This document shows, one piece after another, positions 1 to 5,579 of a stretch of DNA of 7,603 nucleotides; the first letter of the stretch is position 1; every line of letters starts with the position of its first letter. Made by a program: the position numbers and the translations under genes. The notes under the pieces are model-generated. The model worked only from the letters and a program-made list of their open reading frames with translations, did not search any database and was not told where the DNA came from. The stretch lies in contig JAGRKR010000274.1 in assembly GCA_020442225.1 (NCBI GenBank), forward strand, positions 1 to 7,603. Reading direction: 5' to 3'. This stretch comes from Hyphomicrobiaceae bacterium. GTDB lineage: Bacteria > Pseudomonadota > Alphaproteobacteria > Rhizobiales > Hyphomicrobiaceae.

Positions 1-417
1 AGCTTCGACCGCATGCACGGGCGCACCGGCTCGTTCATCATGGTGCACGGCGGCTGCGGGTCCGTTGGCTGCTTCGCCATGACCGATCCGGTCGTCGACG
101 AGATCTGGCGCTTCGTCACCGAAGCCCTGGCGAAAGGCCAGAAGCGCTTCCAGGTGCAGGTCTTTCCGTTCCGCATGACCGACGATGCCTTGAGCCGGCA
201 CACGGCCAGCCCCTGGATCGCCTTCTGGCGCGATCTCAAGGTGGGTCACGACCTCTTCGAGCGCAGCGGACTGCCGCCTCGCGTCGTTGCCTGCAACGAC
301 CGCTATCTCTTTGTCGCAGGAACGAGCGAAAGCATCGACGGAGCCGCGCCCGTGCTGCACTGCCGCTCACTTCCGCCGAGGCTGCGACGCGAGTTCCGTG
401 TCGATGCCGGCGGCTAA
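1..417 (+). CDS. L,D-transpeptidase (YkuD fold, YafK-like), 3' part only
   Basis: Partial gene: the reading frame is open from base 1, so the N-terminus lies left of the window; the ATG at 13 is internal. Visible are 138 residues ending in TAA, followed directly by TAG. Fragment residues 16-27 carry the YkuD catalytic signature HGGCGSVGCFAM, with His16, Ser21 and the nucleophile Cys24. L,D-transpeptidases of this fold act in the periplasm, forming 3-3 cross-links in peptidoglycan or attaching proteins to it; YafK-type members have also been linked to hydrolysing such attachments. The tail after the signature (an FPFRM strand, then a segment with FWRDLKVGHDLFE and VVACNDRYLF) resembles the C-terminal region of the YafK-like branch (COG3034) in proteobacteria. 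The exact activity cannot be told from the fragment. No functional link to the transporter genes is apparent. Confidence 0.85.
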   Translation, partial: SFDRMHGRTGSFIMVHGGCGSVGCFAMTDPVVDEIWRFVTEALAKGQKRFQVQVFPFRMTDDALSRHTASPWIAFWRDLKVGHDLFERSGLPPRVVACNDRYLFVAGTSESIDGAAPVLHCRSLPPRLRREFRVDAGG

Positions 418-506
418 TAGCGTGCACGACCGCGAACCGGTGCTATCATTCCGGCCCGCCCCACGCCTCCTGGCGATGATCACACGAGTGCCCGAGCCTT
501 CCGCCC
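418..506 (+). promoter_or_regulatory. Intergenic gap with possible extended -10 promoter for the CoA ligase
   Basis: This 89-bp gap separates the transpeptidase stop from the ligase start. At 441-449 the sequence TGCTATCAT matches an extended -10 element (TGn followed by TATCAT), but the hexamer 17 bp upstream (421-426, CGTGCA) is a poor -35. Transcription would begin near 456, about 50 bases before the ligase ATG. No stem-loop terminator for the preceding gene was seen, so read-through from the transpeptidase gene is an equally possible source of ligase mRNA. Confidence 0.3.
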
Positions 507-2033
507 ATGCCGAGCGAAATCACGCGAATTGACGAGATCGTCGACCTGATGCGCCGTCGGGTCGGCGACCGCCCGATCATCGGCGACGGTGCCTGCGTGC
601 TGACCGGTCGCGAGCTCGCCGACAGTGTCGACGAATTGGCCGAGACGCTGCGGCGGAGGGGTGTGCGCCCCGGCGACCGCGTCATCGTGGCACTCGAGAA
701 CACGGTCGGCGGCGGCATCTGTCTGCTCGCCGCGGCGCGCGTCGGCGCCTGGGTCTGCCCGCTGAACGCCCGATTGACGGATCGCGAGATCGAGGCGATC
801 CAGGCCCATGCCGGCGCACGCCTGTCGCTCTACGCCAGCGGGCAATCGGCCGCCGCGGAGGCGCACGCCAGGACGGCCGGCGCCAGCCCTCACGAACTGA
901 CGCACGGCGGCCTCGTGCACATCGGCGCGGTCGCCGAGGCGACGCCCGAGCCGGTCGAAGCCGACAGCAGGGCGGCCGTCGCCGCCGTGCTCTACACATC
1001 CGGGACGACCGGCAAGCCCAAGGGCGTCATGCTCACGCATGCGAACCTGCTGTTCGTGGCGCGCACCTCCGGCCGGCAACGGAAGCTGACACCCGCCGAC
1101 CACGTCTATCTCGTGCTCCCGATCAGCCACGTGTTCGGCCTCGCCTCGATGTTCTTCGGCACGCTCTACCATCAGGCGCGGCTCCTTCTCGCGCCTCGCT
1201 ACGAGGCCGCGCGGGCAGCGAGCGCCCTCGCCGAGCAGGGCATCAGCATCTTCCAGGGGGTGCCGACAATGTTCCAGCGCCTGCTGGAGCACGCGGAGGT
1301 GACTGGACGGCCTGTTGCAGCGCCAAACCTTCGCTTCATCTCCTCGGGCGGCGCACCGCTCGATCTCGCGCTCAAGAGGCGGATCGAGGAGATGTGGGGG
1401 CTGCCGCTCCACAACGGCTACGGTCTGACGGAGACATCGCCGACGGTCACGACGACGTTTCTCGACCCGCGCGCCGAGGACGACACGGTCGGCCGCGTCG
1501 CCGCGGATGTCGAGGTTCGCATCGCCGATCCGGAGACGGGGGCGGCGTTGCCCGCCGGCATGGTCGGCGAAATCTGGGTTCGCGGCCCCAACATCATGAA
1601 GGGCTACTATCATGCTCCGGCGGAGACCGCGGCCGCGTTGACGCCCGACGGCTGGTTCCGCTCCGGTGATCTCGGTCGCCTGTCGGAGAACGGCAATCTC
1701 TACATTGCAGGTCGCATCAAAGAGCTGATCATCCGCTCCGGATTCAACGTCTATCCGCCGGAGGTGGAAGCCGTGCTCAACGATTTCCCGGGCATCGTCT
1801 TCTCCGCCGTCGTCGGCGTGGGCGTGCCGGGCAACGAGGAGGTCGTGGCCTTCCTGCAACCGATCCCGGGAGCGGAGATCCAGCTTCCCGCGCTCGAGGC
1901 GCACGTCGCCGAGCGGTTGGCCCCCTACAAGCGGCCGGCCAGATACCACATCCGCGACGCGCTGCCGATGACGACCTCGGGCAAGGTCAGGAAGACCGAG
2001 CTCAAGCGCGAGCTGGCGGAACGACCCCTCTGA
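507..2033 (+). CDS. Class I adenylate-forming acyl-CoA ligase (AMP-dependent synthetase)
   Basis: A 508-residue enzyme of the AMP-binding superfamily that activates a carboxylic acid with ATP to an acyl-adenylate, then transfers it to CoA; probably cytoplasmic. Motifs appear in the expected order: the phosphate-binding loop SGTTGKPKGVMLTH at about 165-178, GYGLTETSP at 304-312, GWFRSGDLG at 382-390 (ribose-binding Asp388), the hinge GRIKE at 402-406, and the C-terminal catalytic lysine in SGKVRK (Lys493). Length is normal for FadD/4CL/MenE-like ligases and nothing essential is missing. The substrate cannot be deduced; the sequence looks like a general fatty- or aromatic-acid CoA ligase. The ATG at 507 gives a normal N-terminus but has no visible Shine-Dalgarno sequence. 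The 3' end overlaps the convergent TRAP permease gene by 32 bp. The neighbouring carboxylate-type transporter hints that the substrate is an imported acid (inference). Confidence 0.95.
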   Translation: MPSEITRIDEIVDLMRRRVGDRPIIGDGACVLTGRELADSVDELAETLRRRGVRPGDRVIVALENTVGGGICLLAAARVGAWVCPLNARLTDREIEAIQAHAGARLSLYASGQSAAAEAHARTAGASPHELTHGGLVHIGAVAEATPEPVEADSRAAVAAVLYTSGTTGKPKGVMLTHANLLFVARTSGRQRKLTPADHVYLVLPISHVFGLASMFFGTLYHQARLLLAPRYEAARAASALAEQGISIFQGVPTMFQRLLEHAEVTGRPVAAPNLRFISSGGAPLDLALKRRIEEMWGLPLHNGYGLTETSPTVTTTFLDPRAEDDTVGRVAADVEVRIADPETGAALPAGMVGEIWVRGPNIMKGYYHAPAETAAALTPDGWFRSGDLGRLSENGNLYIAGRIKELIIRSGFNVYPPEVEAVLNDFPGIVFSAVVGVGVPGNEEVVAFLQPIPGAEIQLPALEAHVAERLAPYKRPARYHIRDALPMTTSGKVRKTELKRELAERPL

Positions 2034-4038
2034 CCCTGACATAGAGCAGCGGGGGGAGTGCCAGCATCAGGCCGATCAAAGACATGCCGAGGTGCCCCAG
2101 TCCAAGGCCGATGTTGCCTGGCGCTGCGAAGAACAGACCGCCGACGAAGAGCAGACCGCGCATGGCCGTGTCCATGAGCCGCGTACCGAAGGCGCCGAAC
2201 CCCACGACATATCCCTGCAGCGCCGACGCGAGCAGCCAGACGCCGACGATGGCCGTGGCCAGCACCACGACGATCTCACCCGTGGCGCCGCGCCCGATGA
2301 GCGCGGGATTGAGCACGAAGAAGAACGGTACGAAGTAGATGATGCTGCCGAGCCGCATGGCGGCGAACCCGGCCTTCATCGGGCTGGTGCCCGCGAGCGT
2401 CGCCGCAGCGAACGCGCCGAGCGCTACCGGCGGCGTGATGAAGGAGATCATGCCCCAGTAGAGAATGAACAGGTGGACGGCGACGATGTCGAGACCCGCC
2501 TTCACGAGCGCGGGCGCCAGGACTACGGCGAGGAAGACGTAGCAGGCCGTCACGGTCATTCCCATGCCGAAGATGAAGCTGGTGACCGCCCCCATGACCA
2601 GCAGCGCCAGGATATTGTTGCCCGCGATGAAGACGAGATCGTTGACGAGGGTTCCGGCAAGGCCCGTGGCGGAGAACGCGCCGATTATCAGACCGACGCC
2701 GAGCAGGATGGCCGCGAGCTCGGCCAGTCCCCGCCCGATCGAGACCACGAGGTCGACGTAGCGCGCGAGCGAGACGCCTTCGCGGCGGACGATGCGCAGC
2801 ACGAGGTCGATGGCGAGCAGCAGCGCCGTGGCATAGAACGGTGCCAGCGTCTCCTGCCGCAGACCGATCATCACATAGACCAGCAGCGCGAAGACGGCGA
2901 TGTAGTGCCAGCCCTCGGCGAACGCCTGGCCGAGGCGAGGCAGCTCTGAGCGATCCATGCCCCTCAGGCCCTGCCGCGCCGCATAGGAATCGAGCTGAAT
3001 GAAGAGGCCGAGATAATAGAGGATCGAGGGAATGGCGGCGGCGAGTGCGATCTCGGCATAGGGCCTGCCGATGAACGACGCCATCACGAAGGCCGTCGTC
3101 CCCATGACGGGCGGCATGAGTACGCCACCCGTCGAGGCGCAGGCCTCGGTGCCGGCAGCATAGCGCGGCGAGAAGCCCGTTCGCTTCATGGCGGGAATGG
3201 AGACCACACCCGTCGTCAGCACGTTGGAGATCACGCTGCCGGAGATCGAGCCCATGAAGCCGGAGGCAAGGATGGCGACCTTGGCGGCGCCGCCGCGATA
3301 ATGCCCGACGAGCGCCAGCGCCAGATCGTTGAAGAATTTTCCGCCGCCTGTGTGCTGCAACGCGGCTCCGAAGATGATGAAGCCGATCACCAGCTCCCCG
3401 AATGCCTTCATCGGGATGCCGAACGAGCTTTCCGACGACACGATATGGAAGACGATGGCGTCGACGAACGGCTGTGGCTTGCCGGCGATCGGCCCAGGCA
3501 TGAGATCGGCGAAAACCGGATAGAGCGAGAAGACGAACACCATCCCGAAAACGATCGGTCCGGCGGTGCGTCGCGTCGCCTCGAGGATGAGCACCCAGAG
3601 CACGATGGCGATCACTCGCGCCTCGACCGGCGCGGCATATTCCCAGCCCTCGCTCAGGCTGCGCTCGCCCGTCCACACGAAATAGCCGCAGGCTATCAAA
3701 GACGCCAACGCGAACACGATGTCGAGCGGCTGCACCCGCCCGAGGCCGCTGCTCTTGAAAGCCGGAAACGCCAGGAAGGTGACGGCCAGGAATATGCCGG
3801 CCAGCAGGTAGAGATAGCGATTTTCGAGAACCGTGACGCCCAACAGTCGCAGATTGAAGAGCTGATTGATCGCAATGACGATGGCCAGGGAGATCAGGAG
3901 CGCGACGATGCCCTTGAACAGGGGCGAGAAATGGCGATAGCGAAGCTCGTCGGAGACCTTCTCCGCGGCCGACTTCAAATCGACCTCTGCGGCTTCCTGC
4001 GACGGCGGCGGAGCACCCGTCGGCCTCGGCTCACTCAT
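2002..4038 (-). CDS. TRAP transporter fused permease, 4TM/12TM (TAXI type), copy A
   Basis: A 678-residue inner-membrane protein combining the small (DctQ-like) and large (DctM-like) TRAP subunits, as is usual in TAXI-type systems. It uses an ion gradient to drive solute uptake from a periplasmic receptor. After a hydrophilic N-terminus (1-40), four helices lie at about 42-61, 74-92, 105-122 and 141-155, with GWEYAAP at 131-137. The DctM part has GGGKFF (231-236), a Gly/Ser-rich segment around 259-277 (SGFMGSISGS), EACASTGGVLMPPVMG (298-313) and YWGMISFITPPVALGA (527-542), all typical of the family transport core. About 90 further residues (589-678) form roughly three extra hydrophobic helices. 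The ATG at 4038 is supported by a GGGAG ribosome site six bases upstream. It lies 94 bp after the receptor gene on the same strand, so the two probably form one transporter. It is a paralogue of the permease at 5579-7567. Confidence 0.96.
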   Translation of the reverse strand: MSEPRPTGAPPPSQEAAEVDLKSAAEKVSDELRYRHFSPLFKGIVALLISLAIVIAINQLFNLRLLGVTVLENRYLYLLAGIFLAVTFLAFPAFKSSGLGRVQPLDIVFALASLIACGYFVWTGERSLSEGWEYAAPVEARVIAIVLWVLILEATRRTAGPIVFGMVFVFSLYPVFADLMPGPIAGKPQPFVDAIVFHIVSSESSFGIPMKAFGELVIGFIIFGAALQHTGGGKFFNDLALALVGHYRGGAAKVAILASGFMGSISGSVISNVLTTGVVSIPAMKRTGFSPRYAAGTEACASTGGVLMPPVMGTTAFVMASFIGRPYAEIALAAAIPSILYYLGLFIQLDSYAARQGLRGMDRSELPRLGQAFAEGWHYIAVFALLVYVMIGLRQETLAPFYATALLLAIDLVLRIVRREGVSLARYVDLVVSIGRGLAELAAILLGVGLIIGAFSATGLAGTLVNDLVFIAGNNILALLVMGAVTSFIFGMGMTVTACYVFLAVVLAPALVKAGLDIVAVHLFILYWGMISFITPPVALGAFAAATLAGTSPMKAGFAAMRLGSIIYFVPFFFVLNPALIGRGATGEIVVVLATAIVGVWLLASALQGYVVGFGAFGTRLMDTAMRGLLFVGGLFFAAPGNIGLGLGHLGMSLIGLMLALPPLLYVRVRGVVPPARA

Positions 4039-4044
4039 GACGCG

Positions 4045-4049
4045 CTCCC
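4045..4049 (-). promoter_or_regulatory. Ribosome binding site of permease A
   Basis: On the - strand GGGAG ends six bases before the ATG at 4038, a good Shine-Dalgarno match at normal spacing. It supports this start and shows that permease A can be translated independently of the receptor. Confidence 0.65.
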
Positions 4050-4075
4050 GTATGACCTGGGTTGCTCACCATGCG

Positions 4076-4112
4076 CGAAGCCCCAGAGGCCGTCTCGGCG
4101 TCCGGGGCTTCG
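4076..4112 (-). terminator. GC-rich stem-loop between receptor and permease A (attenuator or mRNA-stabilising hairpin)
   Basis: A perfect 9-bp inverted repeat, CGAAGCCCC (4076-4084) and GGGGCTTCG (4104-4112), encloses 19 bases that can form a smaller inner stem (GCC at 4089-4091 with GGC at 4097-4099). It starts about 20 bases after the receptor stop codon in the direction of transcription. No T-tract follows on either strand, so it is not a standard intrinsic terminator. Its place between a periplasmic receptor and its permease fits a partial terminator or a 3'-end stabiliser that lets receptor mRNA outlast permease mRNA. The structure is seen; the role is inferred. Confidence 0.5.
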
Positions 4113-4113
4113 T

Positions 4114-4124
4114 CACGTAACGTG
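4114..4124. repeat. Short interrupted palindrome after the receptor stop
   Basis: CACGT-A-ACGTG is an 11-base palindrome with 5-bp arms and one central base. It lies between the receptor stop (4133-4135) and the 9-bp hairpin. It could be a protein-binding site or chance; nothing else supports a function. Confidence 0.25.
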
Positions 4125-4132
4125 TCGGCTAG

Positions 4133-5287
4133 TTACTGGAAGATGACGTCGAAGCCTGCTGCCTTGAGCCTGGCCGCGCGCACCTCGAGCCAGGCCTTGT
4201 AGTGGGCCTTGGGATCGGCGATGCCCTTCTTGTTCACCTCGGCCCAAGCCTCCTTGAGCACCTTCTGGCGCGCCAGCAGGCGATCGTTGTGCTTCTGCGC
4301 CGCAGCCGACCACTTGCCGACTTCCTTGAGGTAGCGGATGGCGCCCGGATGGAACGGCACGACCCAGTCGAAGTTCTGGCGCTCGATGGCCCAGCCGTCG
4401 ATGCCGGGGACCGTGCCCTTGTACTTCGGGAAAAGCTGAATCATCGCTTTGGTCATGGCGTAGACCATCTTCTCGTCCTGGGACGCGTACGTGATCAGGA
4501 CGGGATAGGGATAGCTGCCGCCCTCGTGCGGCTTCTCCTTGGAAATGCCCGCGCCGAGGGTCGCCTTGTTCGGAATGAAGTGAGGGCCGTGCATCCTGAC
4601 GCGCGCCCAGCCTTCCTTGTCACCGTGGGGCAGCGGCGGCCAGACGATGCCACGCGGCGACGCCTGGAGCTGGTAGGCCTTGCCCGAGGTGGTCTGCGAG
4701 AATGCCGCGTCGAGCGTGCCGTTGATGATGCCGTCGAAGGACGCTCCGAAGCCCGGCACCTCGACCTTCTTGACGTCGGCCCAGGTCAGACCGCCGAAGG
4801 CCAGCATGGCCGTGACGTTCTGGTTGAGCGCTGGCGAGCCGACCACCCAGGCCACGCGCTTGCCCCTGAGATCCGACATCTTCTTGACGCCGGTGTCCGC
4901 CGCCACGGCGAGCGAGAGGTTCGAGTCCGCATTGGCGGCCAGCAGCATCATGACCTGCTGCGGACCCCACGACTTCGCGCCGAACTCGAAGACGCCTTCC
5001 TGCGCGAAAAAGGTGGCGCCGATGCCGGTGGCCGAAAAGTGCACCTTGCCTGCACGCAGCGGAACCTGCCGCGAGACGTCGTTCTTGCCGGGCAGCACGC
5101 GCAGGTCGATGCCCATCGCGTCCTTGAGGGCCTTGCCGATCGCCACCGACTGGTTGTAGCCGCCGGACCCGACGTCGTAGGCGGTCCATGCCAGTGGATT
5201 GGGCAGCTTGGTATCCGCCGCGAATGCCATCGACGGCACGACTGCGAATGCGATCGCCGTCATGGCGACCTTCGAGAATGACCTCAT
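4133..5287 (-). CDS. TAXI-family TRAP transporter periplasmic solute receptor
   Basis: A 384-residue extracytoplasmic solute-binding protein that captures the substrate in the periplasm and delivers it to a TRAP permease. Residues 1-23 form a signal peptide: basic start (MRSFSK), hydrophobic core and an AFA cleavage site before ADTK. The mature N-terminus has a TAXI-like ligand-loop signature (TAYDVGSGGYNQSVAIGKAL, 35-54), then VSRQVPLRAGKVHFSATG (71-88), a lobe around LRGKRVAWVVGSPALN (140-155), GTLDAAF (190-196), and the closing PFHPGAIRYLKEVGKW (311-326). A charged, helical tail of about 58 residues follows and makes the protein longer than many TAXI receptors. I chose the ATG at 5287 because it begins a proper signal peptide and follows GGAGGA with five bases between; the frame extends to an ATG at 5329, but that would put 14 unlikely residues before the signal. 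The ligand is unknown; TAXI receptors are mostly linked to small organic acids such as glutamate or dicarboxylates. Confidence 0.94.
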   Translation of the reverse strand: MRSFSKVAMTAIAFAVVPSMAFAADTKLPNPLAWTAYDVGSGGYNQSVAIGKALKDAMGIDLRVLPGKNDVSRQVPLRAGKVHFSATGIGATFFAQEGVFEFGAKSWGPQQVMMLLAANADSNLSLAVAADTGVKKMSDLRGKRVAWVVGSPALNQNVTAMLAFGGLTWADVKKVEVPGFGASFDGIINGTLDAAFSQTTSGKAYQLQASPRGIVWPPLPHGDKEGWARVRMHGPHFIPNKATLGAGISKEKPHEGGSYPYPVLITYASQDEKMVYAMTKAMIQLFPKYKGTVPGIDGWAIERQNFDWVVPFHPGAIRYLKEVGKWSAAAQKHNDRLLARQKVLKEAWAEVNKKGIADPKAHYKAWLEVRAARLKAAGFDVIFQ

Positions 5288-5292
5288 ACATT

Positions 5293-5298
5293 TCCTCC
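5293..5298 (-). promoter_or_regulatory. Strong ribosome binding site of the TAXI receptor
   Basis: GGAGGA on the - strand lies five bases before the ATG at 5287. It is the strongest Shine-Dalgarno sequence in the window, in keeping with high receptor expression, and it decides the start. An out-of-frame ATG overlaps the spacer (5291-5289) and is not expected to be used productively. Confidence 0.75.
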
Positions 5299-5478
5299 AA
5301 TCAACGGTTCTCAGTCGCTGGCGACCCACCGCCTCGGCCTGAGAAGCCTAACCACTCCTGACGACAATCATGGCGGACCTGGCCTCCCCTGAGGCGCTGC
5401 CCGGTCCGCACATCGCAACCGTCTTTTCGATCTTGTTTGCCGCCAACGCGAGAGCAAGTCCCCGCCCACGAAACGCCC

Positions 5479-5519
5479 GGCTGGTCGTGCAGGGCGCGCG
5501 GCGAGGATATCGACCGGCC
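5479..5519 (-). other. Inverted repeat / potential RNA stem-loop in the leader of the receptor
   Basis: GGCTGGTCG (5479-5487) can pair with CGACCGGCC (5511-5519) over nine positions, one of them a G-U or G-T wobble (an A·C mismatch in the - strand RNA), around a 23-base loop. It lies 60 bases past the permease B stop and has no T-tract. It may be a weak terminator, a processing site or chance in GC-rich DNA. Confidence 0.3.
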
Positions 5520-5545
5520 CCAGGCTCGCCAAGCGCGATCTCTGA

Positions 5546-5579
5546 AGCCTCCGGGGACGCAAATACGAAAGCCGGGGCT
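5546..5579 (-). terminator. Possible stem-loop at the stop codon of permease B
   Basis: On the + strand AGCC-t-CCGG (5546-5554) pairs with CCGGGGCT (5572-5579): eight base pairs with one bulged base and a 17-base loop. In the - strand transcript it begins at the last base of the permease B TGA stop. It lacks a T-tract, so a terminator role is only a suggestion. Confidence 0.3.

Larger units (their letters stand above)
5288..5578 (-). other. 291-bp intergenic region between permease B and the receptor
   Basis: I see no credible gene here. A 64-codon - strand frame (5562-5368) is arginine-rich, low in complexity and has no ribosome site. The region holds two stem-loops (5479-5519 and 5546-5579), a small GTCGC-TG-GCGAC palindrome at 5314-5325, and the receptor ribosome site at 5293-5298. 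A slightly A+T-richer stretch near 5421-5440 could be part of a promoter for the receptor, but I found no convincing -35/-10 pair or sigma-54 site. The length of the gap suggests that the receptor has its own control or a processed leader. Confidence 0.5.

Noticed and set aside
507..2033. Assignment of the ligase as malonyl-CoA synthetase (MatB), suggested by known malonate TRAP systems
   Set aside because: MatB proteins usually carry a GRSKGAML-type loop and a different motif around the GYGxTE region; this protein has GKPKGVML and GYGLTETSP, so a specific call is not justified.
480..2042. A 520-codon open frame on the - strand opposite the CoA ligase
   Set aside because: The + strand frame has every ligase motif in order. 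The antisense frame is rich in Arg, Asp, Gly and His, has no recognisable domain, and is the usual shadow in GC-rich DNA.
2092..2949. Long + strand open frame opposite permease A (also 3301-4146)
   Set aside because: Composition is dominated by Arg, Asp, Glu and Gln, the typical antisense shadow of hydrophobic membrane codons; the - strand frame is an unmistakable TRAP permease.
4076..4112. Calling the hairpin a true rho-independent terminator
   Set aside because: No run of T follows the stem on either strand, and the downstream permease has its own ribosome site and no visible promoter, so full termination there would silence it.
4202..5281. A 359-codon + strand frame opposite the TAXI receptor
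   Set aside because: It is a shadow of the receptor gene, with no ribosome site or recognisable motif.
5361..5375. TTGTCG on the - strand as a -35 element for the receptor
   Set aside because: No acceptable -10 hexamer lies 16-18 bp further on; the sequences there (TTCTCA, TCTCAG) are poor matches.
5368..5562. Possible 64-residue small protein on the - strand in the intergenic gap
   Set aside because: Arg-rich and low in complexity, no ribosome site, and no recognisable domain or membrane segment.
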